Part shown: positions 35,074 to 44,027 of the stretch, in pieces
Layout: every line of letters begins with the position of its first letter
Numbering within the stretch: position 1 is the stretch's first letter
Source: Pseudomonas sp. AB6
GTDB lineage: Bacteria; Pseudomonadota; Gammaproteobacteria; Pseudomonadales; Pseudomonadaceae
Assembly: GCF_034314105.1 (NCBI RefSeq)
Contig: NZ_JAVIWJ010000001.1
Span: 4,262,001-4,326,000, forward strand
Length of the DNA: 64,000 nucleotides
Direction of reading: 5' to 3'
The notes under the pieces: model-generated
Database searches by the model: none
Told to the model about the DNA's origin: nothing
The model's input: the letters and a program-made list of their open reading frames with translations, nothing else
Made by a program: the position numbers and the translations under genes

Positions 35074-35508
35074 ATGATTATTTACGGTGTGGCCTTGCTG
35101 GCCATCTGCACCCTGGCAGGGGTCATTCTCGGCGATATGCTGGGTGTGTTGCTGGGCGTCAAATCCAATGTCGGCGGTGTCGGCATCGCCATGATCCTGT
35201 TGATCTGCGCCCGGCTGTGGATGCAGAAACGCGGCGGCGGCGGCATGACCAAAGAATGCGAGATGGGCGTGGGTTTTTGGGGCGCCATGTACATCCCCGT
35301 CGTGGTCGCTATGGCCGCTCAACAAAACGTAGTCGCTGCCTTGCACGGCGGTCCGGTTGCCATTTTGGCCGCCGTCGCCTCGGTGCTGGTATGTGGTTGC
35401 GTCATTGCCTTCATCAGCCGAATCAACAAAGGCGAACCGCTGCCGGCTGAAGAACCGTTGGAAACCTTACCGGCTTCGCCTGTTGTAACCACCGCAGGGG
35501 GACGTTGA
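35074..35508 (+). CDS. madL: Malonate transporter subunit MadL
   Basis: Small membrane subunit (144 residues) of the MadLM malonate carrier, first described as Na+-dependent in Malonomonas rubra. About four hydrophobic helices and a glycine-rich turn near GGGGMTKECEMG are visible, with a polar C-terminal tail. The ATG at 35074 is nine bases after GAGG; an upstream in-frame ATG at 35059 is inside that ribosome-binding region. madM starts one base after its stop. It supplies the substrate of the MdcACDE complex. Confidence 0.93.
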   Translation: MIIYGVALLAICTLAGVILGDMLGVLLGVKSNVGGVGIAMILLICARLWMQKRGGGGMTKECEMGVGFWGAMYIPVVVAMAAQQNVVAALHGGPVAILAAVASVLVCGCVIAFISRINKGEPLPAEEPLETLPASPVVTTAGGR

Positions 35509-35509
35509 T

Positions 35510-36274
35510 ATGTGGCCACTACTGGAAAAAGACCTCGGGCACTACGGGCTGATTACGGCTTTTGCGTTTGTCGGCATCGTCATGTGGATGTCCGTCGTTA
35601 TCTCGAAACGTCTGACGTTTGGCCGCATACATGGCTCGGCGATTGCGATTGTGATCGGGCTAATCCTGGCGTGGATCGGCGGGACCATGACCGGAGGCGA
35701 AAAAGGCTTGGCGGATATCAGCCTGTTTTCCGGCATTGGCTTGATGGGCGGCGCCATGTTGCGTGATTTCGCCATTGTTGCCACTGCGTTCGAAGTGCAA
35801 GCCAGCGAAGCGCGCAAAGCTGGAATGATCGGCGTCATCGCCCTGCTGCTCGGCACCACACTGCCCTTTATCGTCGGTGCGAGCATCGCCTGGATGTTCG
35901 GTTACCGTGATGCGATCAGCATGACCACCATCGGTGCGGGTGCTGTGACCTACATCGTCGGCCCCGTCACTGGCGCTGCCATCGGCGCAAGCTCCGCTGT
36001 AATGGCGTTGTCCATTGCCACCGGGTTGATCAAAGCAATTCTGGTGATGGTTGCGACCCCGATGGCGGCACGCTGGATGGGTCTCGACAACCCTCGCTCG
36101 GCGATGGTCTTCGGTGGCCTGGCCGGTACCGTCAGCGGCGTCACCGCCGGGCTCGCCGCCACCGACCGCCGTCTGGTGCCCTACGGCGCACTCACCGCGA
36201 CCTTCCACACCGGCTTGGGCTGCCTGCTAGGGCCTTCGGTGTTGTACTTCATCGTGCGCGGGATTATGGGCTAA
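35510..36274 (+). CDS. madM: Malonate transporter subunit MadM
   Basis: Larger membrane subunit (254 residues, about seven to eight predicted helices) of the MadLM malonate carrier. It is glycine/alanine-rich, with typical GLILAWIGGTMTGGEKG and GAGAVTYIVGPVTGAAIGASSAV segments. It forms the end of the mdc-mad plus-strand run and converges on mdcR across a strong hairpin. Inner-membrane location and partnership with MadL follow from family knowledge. Confidence 0.94.
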   Translation: MWPLLEKDLGHYGLITAFAFVGIVMWMSVVISKRLTFGRIHGSAIAIVIGLILAWIGGTMTGGEKGLADISLFSGIGLMGGAMLRDFAIVATAFEVQASEARKAGMIGVIALLLGTTLPFIVGASIAWMFGYRDAISMTTIGAGAVTYIVGPVTGAAIGASSAVMALSIATGLIKAILVMVATPMAARWMGLDNPRSAMVFGGLAGTVSGVTAGLAATDRRLVPYGALTATFHTGLGCLLGPSVLYFIVRGIMG

Positions 36275-36290
36275 GCAAAAGGGCTTCTCG

Positions 36291-36329
36291 CGCCAACACG
36301 TTGGCTCCTACAGAGCCAATGTGTTGGCG
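36291..36329. terminator. Strong hairpin between madM and mdcR
   Basis: CGCCAACACGTTGGCTC (36291-36307) and GAGCCAATGTGTTGGCG (36313-36329) pair over 17 bases with one mismatch around a five-base CTACA loop. It lies between two convergent genes and could terminate both. No T-run follows, and the GTTGGCTCCTACAG core is that of a REP family, so it may be a mobile repeat put to use. Confidence 0.75.
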
Positions 36330-36347
36330 AGGCGGTTTAAAGCTGCA

Positions 36348-37268
36348 TCAACCCTGGGAATGCCGATTCGCATACATCCGGCACTCAGCCACCAAGGCCA
36401 ATAAATTTGGGTCGCGCTCTTTGGCTTTCAGGAACACCACGCCAATGTGTTGTTGCATGCGATAGCGTTTCTGGAGCGGGATTAAGCGCACCCGATTTTC
36501 GTACACCGCCGCGACCCGTCCTGGCAGCAACGCATAGCCGACTCCGGAGCTGACCATGCTCAGCAAGGTGAATATGTCGTTGACCTGCATCGCTACTTTT
36601 GGCTCAAAGCCCGCTTGTTGAAACACCCGAACCCCGTCCTGGTGGGTGGCGAAGCCTTGGGTCAGGGTCAGGAAGGTGGCTTCGCGCAGGTCGCTAAGGT
36701 CGACTTCGCTTTGGTGCGAGAACGGTGAGTCTGCGGGAGCCGCGAGGAAGATGTCGTCGGAGAACAGCGGCAGTTGCTCGCAGTCCGGATCACTGACGCT
36801 TTCGTTGAGCGACACCAGAATCGCGTCCACTTCCATGTTTTTCAGCTTGTAGAACAGGTCGATGTTCGAGCCGAGAATCAAGTCGATGTTCAGCTCGCTA
36901 CGGCGTATTTTCAAGCCCATGATCAGTTGCGGAACGGTTTTGACGGTGAGGGAATACAGTGCCCCAAGCTTAAAACGTGCTGCTGAAAATCCAGCAGCCT
37001 GACGCGTCACTTCAACGGTTTTGACCACGTCCTGGATCAACTTTTGCGCACGCTCTTCCAGCACGTACGCGCTTTCCAACGGCGTCAGGTTACGACCTTC
37101 GTGCTTGAACAGCGGGCAGCGCAAGGCGCTTTCCAGCGAATGAATGGCCCGGTGTACGCTGACGTTGCTGGTCTGCAACTCAACAGCCGCCCGCGCCAAG
37201 TTGCCGGTACGCATGAAGGCCAGGAAGATCTCCAGCTTCTTCAAGGTCAGTTCTTCGTCGATCAACAT
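36348..37268 (-). CDS. mdcR: LysR-family regulator MdcR of malonate use
   Basis: LysR transcription factor (306 residues) with an N-terminal helix-turn-helix (about residues 18-45, AFMRTGNLARAAVELQTSNVSVHRAIHSLE) and a C-terminal effector domain. Sequence and place beside mdc-mad identify it as MdcR, the malonate-responsive activator. It is not divergent from mdcA as many LysR genes are, but convergent at the far end. The ATG at 37268 gives the conserved MLIDEELTLKKLEIF N-terminus. A likely target is the 28804-28947 gap before mdcA. Confidence 0.93.
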   Translation of the reverse strand: MLIDEELTLKKLEIFLAFMRTGNLARAAVELQTSNVSVHRAIHSLESALRCPLFKHEGRNLTPLESAYVLEERAQKLIQDVVKTVEVTRQAAGFSAARFKLGALYSLTVKTVPQLIMGLKIRRSELNIDLILGSNIDLFYKLKNMEVDAILVSLNESVSDPDCEQLPLFSDDIFLAAPADSPFSHQSEVDLSDLREATFLTLTQGFATHQDGVRVFQQAGFEPKVAMQVNDIFTLLSMVSSGVGYALLPGRVAAVYENRVRLIPLQKRYRMQQHIGVVFLKAKERDPNLLALVAECRMYANRHSQG

Positions 37269-37574
37269 AACGGGCACTCTTATTCGAATGGCGCAATTGT
37301 GCCCGAGTCGTTGGCCGATGGCTGTAGGTCAAAAGCAGTCGGTGGACAACAAGCCACCGATCACACCCAGGCCAGTGCCGATTCAGATCAGCGACATCTC
37401 TGTGGGCGTGGAAAAACGGTGATAGCGGCACTCGGAGCAATAAGCTGGTGCTGGTCCCAGCCATTTCCAAACGGTTGACCATCACAAACTATTTCGCTGG
37501 GTGGCCAGGGATTGCACTTTCGGCGCTTAACCCTGAGCCTTGCGCGCTGGGTTGTCGGTTTTTGAGGTTCGAGT
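37269..37574. other. Divergent intergenic region, mdcR and trhA
   Basis: This 306-base gap separates two divergent genes and must carry both promoters. Open frames crossing it lack ribosome-binding sites and continue mdcR antisense. No repeat element, RNA fold or terminator was recognised, and I cannot point to clear promoter boxes. Confidence 0.4.
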
Positions 37575-38192
37575 ATGTATCACGGAGAACGTTTCAACGC
37601 CTGGACTCACCTGGTGGGTGCGGTCCTGGCTTTCGTTGGTGTGGTCTGGATGTTGGTGTTGGCCAGTATCGACGGCGATATCTGGAAGATTGTCAGTATG
37701 GCCATTTACGGCGTGACGTTGCTGCTGCTGTACAGCGTATCGACCGTGTATCACAGCGTCCGCGGCCGGGCGAAGGTGATCATGCAAAAGGTTGATCACC
37801 TGTCGATCTACTTGTTGATTGCGGGCAGTTACACGCCGTTTTGCCTCGTCACGCTACGCGGCCCGTGGGGCTGGACGTTGTTTGGAATCGTATGGGGCTT
37901 GGCGGTGATTGGCATGCTGCAGGAAATCAAACCCCGCTCCGAAGCGCGAGTTATGTCTATCGTGATTTACGCCGTGATGGGGTGGATTGTGTTGGTGGCG
38001 GTCAAACCGTTGATGGCGGCATTGGGAGCGACGGGATTCGCCTGGCTGGCGGCGGGGGGGATTTTGTACACCATCGGCATTATCTTTTTCACCTTCGACA
38101 CGCGCTTTCGGCATTGGCACGGCATCTGGCACTTGTTCGTGATGGCCGGCAGTTTGTTGCATTTTGTGGCGATACTTTTTTACGTGCTGTGA
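37575..38192 (+). CDS. trhA: Hemolysin III/TrhA-family membrane protein
   Basis: A 205-residue, seven-helix membrane protein of the PAQR/hemolysin III family. TrhA of E. coli has been linked to membrane energy and fluidity homeostasis; haemolysis is not an established role here. Conserved metal-site residues appear in FNAWTHLVGAV (His near the N-terminus), VDHLSIYLLIAGSYTP and the C-terminal RHWHGIWHLFVMAGSLLH histidine cluster. It is a single gene converging on rsmE over a repeat element. Confidence 0.92.
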   Translation: MYHGERFNAWTHLVGAVLAFVGVVWMLVLASIDGDIWKIVSMAIYGVTLLLLYSVSTVYHSVRGRAKVIMQKVDHLSIYLLIAGSYTPFCLVTLRGPWGWTLFGIVWGLAVIGMLQEIKPRSEARVMSIVIYAVMGWIVLVAVKPLMAALGATGFAWLAAGGILYTIGIIFFTFDTRFRHWHGIWHLFVMAGSLLHFVAILFYVL

Positions 38193-38211
38193 TCTGAAAC
38201 CGGATTAGTTT

Positions 38212-38275
38212 CTTCGCAGGCAAGGCTGTTCCACAGTTGATCGCGTATACCGTGAAAGCAGGCTTGCCCGCGAAG
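38212..38275. repeat. REP-like inverted repeat between trhA and rsmE
   Basis: CTTCGCAGGCAAG and CTTGCCCGCGAAG form inverted arms with one mismatch around a centre of about 36 bases. The CTTGCCCGCGA core matches the repeat at 47207-47228, a widespread Pseudomonas REP type. It lies between convergent genes. Confidence 0.7.
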
Positions 38276-38280
38276 GCGGT

Positions 38281-39000
38281 TTAGAAATCACCCCACAGCT
38301 GTTGCGCAACACTCAGCGCCACGACCGGTGCGGTTTCGGTTCTCAGCACGCGGGGGCCGAGGCGGGCGGCAAAGAAACCTGCTTCTTTCGCTTGGTCGAC
38401 TTCAGCGTCGTTCAGACCGCCTTCGGGGCCGATCAAAAAGGCCAGGGTGAAGGGTTTGTCGTGGCGGGTCAGCGGCTCGGCGACGGGGTGCAGCACCAGT
38501 TTCAAGTCCGCATCGGTCTGCTTCAGCCAGTCAGCCAATGCCAGTGGCGGATGAATCACCGGTATCACGGACCGGCCGCATTGCTCGCAGGCACTGATCG
38601 CTATTTGTTTCCAATGCAGTTGACGCTTCTCGGCGCGCTCGTCCTTAAGGCGGACTTCACAGCGCTCGCTGATGATCGGCGTAATTTCGCGGACGCCCAG
38701 TTCGGTGGCTTTCTGAATCGCCCAGTCCATACGCTCGCCCCGAGACAAGCCTTGGCCGAGATGGATTTTCAGCGCCGACTCGGTTTGTCCGGCGAATTGC
38801 TCATCCAGTTTGACCCGTACGTGTTTTTTGCCAACTTCGAATAACGAGCCGCGAAATTCGCTGCCCGATCCGTCGAACAATTGCAGGGCGTCACCTTCGG
38901 TCATGCGCAACACGCGACCAATGTAATGCGCCTGGGCTTCGGGCAGCTCGTGTTCGCCGAGGCTCAGGGGCGTCTCGATAAAAAAGCGGGACAGTCTCAT
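38281..39000 (-). CDS. rsmE: 16S rRNA (uracil-1498-N3)-methyltransferase RsmE
   Basis: SPOUT-class SAM methyltransferase for m3U1498 of 16S rRNA. The 239-residue protein has an N-terminal PUA-like domain and the C-terminal knot with LAFLIGPEGGLNDAEV and LGPRVLRTETAPVVALS, which form the SAM pocket. It precedes trhA convergently and lies downstream of bioA on the same strand, 51 bases away, so the two may be co-transcribed; bioA-rsmE adjacency is normal for Pseudomonas. Confidence 0.96.
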   Translation of the reverse strand: MRLSRFFIETPLSLGEHELPEAQAHYIGRVLRMTEGDALQLFDGSGSEFRGSLFEVGKKHVRVKLDEQFAGQTESALKIHLGQGLSRGERMDWAIQKATELGVREITPIISERCEVRLKDERAEKRQLHWKQIAISACEQCGRSVIPVIHPPLALADWLKQTDADLKLVLHPVAEPLTRHDKPFTLAFLIGPEGGLNDAEVDQAKEAGFFAARLGPRVLRTETAPVVALSVAQQLWGDF

Positions 39001-39051
39001 GGTGGGTCTCTGACATTCAGTAGAAGTGGCGGCGTTCGACGTAACGGGTAT

Positions 39052-40458
39052 TTAGCCCGGATCACGAAAATTCGGGTGGAAATTTTCATGCACGGCGACG
39101 CTCACGCTCGTTCGGGTGGCGATGTCGATGCCTTCGGTGGCGACTTGGGCAAGGAAGTCGATCTCCTCAGGGGTAATCACGTAGGGCGGCAGAAAATACA
39201 CCACACTGCCTAGCGGACGGAGCAGGGCGCCACGCTCCAGCGCATGCTGAAACACCTTCAGACCGCGCCTTTCTTGCCACGGGTACGCAGTTTTGGTGAC
39301 TTTGTCCTGGACCATCTCGATGGCCAGGGCCATACCGGTCTGACGCACCTCCGACACATTCGGATGATCAACCAGATGCGCGGTCGCCGTCGCCATGCGT
39401 GTTGCCAACGCTTTGTTGTTTTCGATGACGTTGTCTTCTTCGAAAATATCCAGCGTCGCTAAAGCCGCTGCACACGCGAGGGGGTTGCCGGTATAGCTGT
39501 GGGAATGCAGGAAGGCGCGTAGGGATGAGTAGTCATCGTAGAACGCGTTGTAAACATCATCGGTGGTGATACACGCGGCCAGCGGCAAATAACCACCGGT
39601 CAACGCTTTGGACAAACACAGAAAGTCAGGGGTAATCCCGGCTTGTTCACAGGCGAACATGGTGCCGGTCCGGCCGAAACCCACTGCGATTTCATCGTGA
39701 ATCAAATGCACACCGTAACGATCGCAGGCTTGGCGCAGCAGCTTAAGGTAAATCGGGTCATACATACGCATGCCGCCAGCGCCTTGAATCAGCGGCTCGA
39801 CGATGACTGCCGCGACGGTGTCATGGTGCTCGGCCAGCGTCTGCTCCATGGCAACAAACATGTTGCGCGAGTGTTCTTCCCAGCTCATGCCCGCTGGCCG
39901 GTGGTAGCAATCCGGACTAGGTACTTTAATGGTGTCCAACAATAGCGCTTTGTAGGTTTCGGTAAATAACGGCACGTCGCCCACCGACATCGCGGCCATG
40001 GTTTCGCCGTGGTAGCTGTTGGTCAGGGTGACGAAGCGCTTTTTATTTGGCTGACCACGATTGAGCCAGTAGTGGAAACTCATTTTCAGCGCGACTTCAA
40101 TGCACGACGAACCGTTATCGGCGTAGAAACAGCGGGTCAGGCCCTCGGGGGTCATCTTGATCAGGCGTTCCGACAGTTCGATCACCGGCTGATGACTGAA
40201 ACCGGCAAGAATGACGTGCTCCAACTGATCAACTTGATCCTTGATCCGTTGGTTGATGCGCGGGTTGGAGTGGCCGAATACGTTGACCCACCAAGAGCTA
40301 ACCGCATCGAGGTAACGTTTGCCTTCGAAATCTTCGAGCCATACGCCCTTGCCGCTTTTGATCGGGACCAAAGGCAGGCTTTCGTGGTCTTTCATTTGAG
40401 TGCATGGATGCCAGAGCACTGCGAGGTCGCGTTGCATCCATTGATTATTCAAGCCCAT
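39052..40458 (-). CDS. bioA: Adenosylmethionine-8-amino-7-oxononanoate aminotransferase BioA
   Basis: PLP enzyme of biotin synthesis that converts KAPA to DAPA with SAM as amino donor. The 468-residue product has the substrate segment WHPCTQMKDHESLPLV, the NSYHGET motif, the cofactor-contacting HLIHDEIAVGFGRTG and the Schiff-base lysine K284 in LCLSKALTGGY. The frame extends upstream, but the ATG at 40458 (MGLNNQWMQRDL) follows AGGAGAT. The rest of the biotin genes are not in the window, which is usual for Pseudomonas. Confidence 0.95.
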   Translation of the reverse strand: MGLNNQWMQRDLAVLWHPCTQMKDHESLPLVPIKSGKGVWLEDFEGKRYLDAVSSWWVNVFGHSNPRINQRIKDQVDQLEHVILAGFSHQPVIELSERLIKMTPEGLTRCFYADNGSSCIEVALKMSFHYWLNRGQPNKKRFVTLTNSYHGETMAAMSVGDVPLFTETYKALLLDTIKVPSPDCYHRPAGMSWEEHSRNMFVAMEQTLAEHHDTVAAVIVEPLIQGAGGMRMYDPIYLKLLRQACDRYGVHLIHDEIAVGFGRTGTMFACEQAGITPDFLCLSKALTGGYLPLAACITTDDVYNAFYDDYSSLRAFLHSHSYTGNPLACAAALATLDIFEEDNVIENNKALATRMATATAHLVDHPNVSEVRQTGMALAIEMVQDKVTKTAYPWQERRGLKVFQHALERGALLRPLGSVVYFLPPYVITPEEIDFLAQVATEGIDIATRTSVSVAVHENFHPNFRDPG

Positions 40459-40757
40459 GGGTAATCTCCTGGTAACGGCTCGCTTGACGCGAGGGCAAAA
40501 CAATCGCGCAAGCCTATGCAATGCATGGCTGCGTAACAACCTCTTGTCACGAACAATGATCGAGCGATGCCGTTCATCGGAGCGTAAAGTCCTACTGTCA
40601 CAGCGCAGTCTTGTCGGTTGGGCATTATCGGGATGCTGGCGGTAAGCTTATGCGAGCATTGATGATCGTGTTTCTCGATATTTCACAGCTAAATTTTGCG
40701 CTTTCATTCGATAGATAAAAAGTTAGTCTTGAACCCATTCTTACAAGGTAATCGGCA
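40459..40757. other. Divergent intergenic region, bioA and cytochrome b561
   Basis: A 299-base gap between divergent genes. The right part is AT-rich (around 40676-40735) and is the likely promoter of the cytochrome gene, which also has AAGGTAAT before its ATG. ATGCAATGCAT near 40518 is a short palindrome without assigned role. No RNA gene seen. Confidence 0.4.
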
Positions 40758-41306
40758 ATGCAGCTACGCAACTCCCGCTCTCGTTACGGTCTGGTCAGCA
40801 TGCTGCTGCATTGGAGCGTTGCAACCGTCGTGTTTGGTATGTTCGCGCTCGGGATTTGGATGGTCGATCTCGATTACTACGACACTTGGCGTAAAGCTGC
40901 ACCAGACCTGCATAGAAGCATCGGCTTGACGTTGTTCGCCGTGATGGTAATCCGCGTGATATGGCGCTGGATCAGCCCGCCGCCGTCGGCGCCTTCAACT
41001 CATGGCAAGTGGACTCGCCTAGGTGCCAAGTTCGGTCATTTGCTTTTGTATGTTGGTCTGTTTGCCACGATGTTCGCCGGTTACCTCATCTCCACCGCCG
41101 ACGGTGTGGGGATTTCGGTCTTCGGTCTTTTCGAAGTGCCGTCGTTGATTGACAGCATTCCTGATCAAGCGGATACCGCTGGCACCGTTCACTTGTATTT
41201 GGCCTGGACTCTGGTGATTTTCGCAGTCCTTCACGGTCTTGCAGCGTTGAAGCACCACTTTATAGATCGCGATGCGACCCTGACGCGCATGTTGGGTCGC
41301 GACTAA
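40758..41306 (+). CDS. Cytochrome b561-family membrane protein
   Basis: A four-helix inner-membrane b-type cytochrome of the CybB type (182 residues), probably carrying electrons between quinol and a periplasmic acceptor. Likely heme ligands are H18 (MLLHWSVAT), the histidine in DLHRSIGL and the C-terminal LHGLAALKHHFIDRD cluster. yceI starts 26 bases after its stop; the b561-YceI pairing is frequent, and some YceI proteins bind isoprenoid quinones, which suggests a shared redox role. That link is inference. Confidence 0.9.
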   Translation: MQLRNSRSRYGLVSMLLHWSVATVVFGMFALGIWMVDLDYYDTWRKAAPDLHRSIGLTLFAVMVIRVIWRWISPPPSAPSTHGKWTRLGAKFGHLLLYVGLFATMFAGYLISTADGVGISVFGLFEVPSLIDSIPDQADTAGTVHLYLAWTLVIFAVLHGLAALKHHFIDRDATLTRMLGRD

Positions 41307-41332
41307 TGTTCAAACCAAAAGGGAATTACAGC

Positions 41333-41929
41333 ATGTTCAAGAAGACTCTCGCCGCTCTGGCCCTCGGTACCGCTCTGTTGTCGGCCGGTCAGGCGATGGC
41401 CGCTGATTACAAAGTTGACAAGGAAGGCCAACACGCCTTCATTAACTTCAAGATCAGCCACCTGGGTTTCAGCTTTATCTACGGTACGTTCAAGGACTGG
41501 GACGGTACGTTCAGCTTTGATGCAACCAAGCCCGAAGAAAGCAAGATCAGCATCAGCCTGAAAACCGCCAGCGTTTTCACTAACCAGGCTGAACGTGACA
41601 AGCACATCAGCAGTGCCGATTTCCTGGATGTCGCTAAATACCCAGAAGCCAAGTTCGTATCGACCTCGGTCAAAACCACCGGTAAAGATGCGGATGGCAA
41701 GGTCACTGCTGACGTAACGGGCGACCTTACTCTGCACGGCGTTACCAAGCCTGTTGTAGTCAAGGCGACCTTCCTGGGTGAAGGCAAGGATCCATGGGGC
41801 GGCTACCGTGCTGGCTTCGCAGGCACCACTACGATCAACCGTTCTGATTTCGGTAAGATGATGAACTTGGGCCCAGCGTCCGATTCGATGGAGCTGATCA
41901 TCTCGTTCGAAGGCATCCAAGCCAAATAA
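41333..41929 (+). CDS. yceI: YceI-family periplasmic lipid-binding protein
   Basis: A 198-residue exported protein with a 23-residue signal peptide ending in AMA and a lipocalin-like barrel that in homologues holds a polyisoprenoid. GTFKDWDGTFSFD, the AERDKHISSADFLDVAKYP motif and the C-terminal DPWGGYRAGFAG are typical. The ATG at 41333 has GGGA upstream and gives a clean leader. By position it corresponds to P. aeruginosa PA0423, described as the small protease PasP; I see no protease motif. A terminator follows. Confidence 0.94.
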   Translation: MFKKTLAALALGTALLSAGQAMAADYKVDKEGQHAFINFKISHLGFSFIYGTFKDWDGTFSFDATKPEESKISISLKTASVFTNQAERDKHISSADFLDVAKYPEAKFVSTSVKTTGKDADGKVTADVTGDLTLHGVTKPVVVKATFLGEGKDPWGGYRAGFAGTTTINRSDFGKMMNLGPASDSMELIISFEGIQAK

Positions 41930-41950
41930 GGTTGGTGCTGAATTAAACTC

Positions 41951-41976
41951 AAACGCTGACCTTAGGGTCGGCGTTT
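41951..41976 (+). terminator. Factor-independent terminator after yceI
   Basis: AAACGCTGACC and GGTCGGCGTTT pair over 11 bases (one G-T pair) around a TTAG loop, with further T residues after it. It lies 21 bases past the yceI stop, the classic layout for a plus-strand terminator. Confidence 0.85.
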
Positions 41977-42090
41977 TGGTTTAGGCCACGGTATTAGATG
42001 ATCTTTAGGGGCCAGCTTGTTGGTGAGGCTATTGGCCGGTTTAACCCTCAAGGCCTATCACCAGTTAGTCAGAATGGTTCTCGCCGAGCA

Positions 42091-42120
42091 AAAAAAACGC
42101 CCCAACCGGGGCGTTTTTTT
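42091..42120. terminator. Bidirectional terminator between yceI and rhlE
   Basis: An A-run, ACGCCCC, a four-base AACC loop, GGGGCGT and a T-run form a fully symmetric hairpin with runs on both sides, so it can end transcription from either strand. It lies 11 bases past the minus-strand helicase stop and acts as that gene's terminator, with backup for yceI. Confidence 0.93.
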
Positions 42121-42131
42121 ATTTAGCTAAC

Positions 42132-44027
42132 TCAGCCTTCGCGATTACGCGTCAGCAGCGCTGGCTTCTCGCCGCGTGGGCGGGCTGGCAATTGGTCCAG
42201 TTGTTCGGCCGACGGGAAACGGTCGGTCTTGGACTCTTTATGCACGATAGTCGGCGCGGGCTGGCCGTCGCGAGGGCCACGAACTGCGGGTTCCTGGCGA
42301 GCAGCTGGTTGGTCATCGCGAGCTGGACGGCGATTGCGTGGCTGCTCTTCACGACGGGCCTGACCGTCACGGGGAGTGCCATTGCGGGGACCACCACCGG
42401 TGCGTTTGGCCGCAGGTGTACCGGTCGTTGTGCCAGCGCCGGTGCGTGGGCCAGTTGGACGAGCCTGACTTGGCGCACGAGCAGCGGGTGCTGCACCGCC
42501 CGCAGTGGCTGCCGGAGCAGGTGCGCCTGGACGACGGCCACGGCCTTGGCCTTTATTCGGGTACGGGCTGACGTAATCAGCGCGGTTACCGAAGTTATCC
42601 ACTTCGTCATCCAGAAACTCGTCTGGAGCACGGTCGGAGCGTGGAGTCGCCGGACGCTGTTCGCGTGCCGGGGTGCCTTCGCGAGGCTTTTGTGCCGGGC
42701 GCTCAGGACGTGCTGCTGCAGCGGCCGGTTTTTCCTGACCCCGGTCTTTGCCTTTGTCCTTGCGTCCGCTGCCACCGCCGCCACCGGCAGGGCCGTCACC
42801 GCGTGGGCCGCGAGGCGCACGCGGGTTGGTGCGCACGTCTGGACGCTCGCGCACTTCTGGTTTCTCGGCTTCAACGGCCGTGATATCAAAGCCCATCAGA
42901 TCGCCGTCGGCAATCTTCTGTTTGGTCATGCGCTCAATGCTTTTGAGCAGTTTTTCTTCGTCCGGGGCAACCAGTGAAATCGCTTCACCGCTGCGGCCTG
43001 CTCGGCCAGTGCGGCCAATACGGTGGACGTAATCTTCGTCGACGTTAGGCAATTCGAAGTTGACGACATGGGGCAACTGGTCGATATCCAGACCGCGAGC
43101 CGCGATGTCGGTGGCGACCATGATCCGCACTGCACCGGCTTTAAAGTCAGCCAAGGCTTTGGTGCGGGCGTTCTGGCTCTTGTTACCGTGGATGGCCACA
43201 GCCGAGAGGCCATGCTTGTCCAGGTATTCGGCCAAACGGTTGGCACCGTGCTTGGTCCGGGTGAACACCAGAACCTGTTCCCAGGCGCCAGCGGTAATCA
43301 AGTGCGACAACAGCGAACGCTTGTGGCTCGATGACAAACGGAAAACGCGCTGTTCGATACGCTCGACCGTGGTGTTCGGTGGCGTGACTTCGATGCGTTC
43401 CGGGTTGTGCAGCAGCTTACCGGCCAAGGCGGTGATGTCGTTGGAAAAAGTCGCCGAGAACAGCAGGTTCTGACGTTTGGACGGCAGACGGGCCAGAACC
43501 TTCTTCACGTCATGGACGAAGCCCATGTCGAGCATCCGGTCTGCTTCGTCGAGCACTAGAATTTCAACGTGGGACAGATCGACACTGCCTTGACCTGCTA
43601 GATCGAGCAGGCGGCCGGGGCAAGCCACCAACACGTCGACGCCGCGGGCCATGGCCTGGACCTGTGGATTGGTGCCCACGCCGCCGAAGATGACGGCACT
43701 GACAAATTTCAGATTCTTGGCATAGACCTTGAAGCTGTCATGCACCTGCGCCGCGAGTTCGCGGGTTGGGGTCAGGACCAACACGCGAGGTTGACGCGGG
43801 CCGTGACGCTGGGATTTGTCCGGATGACCGTTGGGGAACAGCCGTTCCAAGATCGGAAGAGCGAAACCGCCGGTTTTACCAGTACCTGTCTGGGCTGCAA
43901 CCATAAGGTCGCGACCTTGCAACACGGCGGGAATTGCCCGCTGTTGCACTGGAGTAGGCTGGGTATAGCCAGCAGCCTCGATGGCGCTGACTAAAGCCTC
44001 GGAGAGACCGAGGGAAGCAAAGGACAT
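42132..44027 (-). CDS. rhlE: RhlE-type DEAD-box RNA helicase with long disordered tail
   Basis: ATP-dependent RNA helicase acting in ribosome assembly and RNA turnover. Core motifs are all present: Walker A AQTGTGKT (45-52), PTRELA, DEAD (160-163), SAT (191-193) and the C-terminal HRIGRTGRAGR. From about residue 395 to 631 the protein is low-complexity, rich in Arg, Gly, Pro, Ala and Gln, and probably disordered and RNA-binding. Such tails are normal for RhlE, though this one is long. The ATG at 44027 (MSFASLGLSE) is the conserved start. The GC-rich tail creates long antisense open frames that I do not regard as genes. Confidence 0.95.
   Translation of the reverse strand: MSFASLGLSEALVSAIEAAGYTQPTPVQQRAIPAVLQGRDLMVAAQTGTGKTGGFALPILERLFPNGHPDKSQRHGPRQPRVLVLTPTRELAAQVHDSFKVYAKNLKFVSAVIFGGVGTNPQVQAMARGVDVLVACPGRLLDLAGQGSVDLSHVEILVLDEADRMLDMGFVHDVKKVLARLPSKRQNLLFSATFSNDITALAGKLLHNPERIEVTPPNTTVERIEQRVFRLSSSHKRSLLSHLITAGAWEQVLVFTRTKHGANRLAEYLDKHGLSAVAIHGNKSQNARTKALADFKAGAVRIMVATDIAARGLDIDQLPHVVNFELPNVDEDYVHRIGRTGRAGRSGEAISLVAPDEEKLLKSIERMTKQKIADGDLMGFDITAVEAEKPEVRERPDVRTNPRAPRGPRGDGPAGGGGGSGRKDKGKDRGQEKPAAAAARPERPAQKPREGTPAREQRPATPRSDRAPDEFLDDEVDNFGNRADYVSPYPNKGQGRGRRPGAPAPAATAGGAAPAARAPSQARPTGPRTGAGTTTGTPAAKRTGGGPRNGTPRDGQARREEQPRNRRPARDDQPAARQEPAVRGPRDGQPAPTIVHKESKTDRFPSAEQLDQLPARPRGEKPALLTRNREG

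Noticed and set aside
41333..41929. Annotating YceI as the protease PasP
   Set aside because: The position and sequence resemble P. aeruginosa PA0423, but no catalytic protease motif is visible, so only the YceI fold is claimed.
42152..42977. Long open frames on both strands overlapping the rhlE tail (245 and 261 codons)
   Set aside because: The GC-rich Arg/Gly/Pro/Ala-coding repeats of the helicase tail keep other frames open. Their translations are low-complexity, and none has a proper start region.
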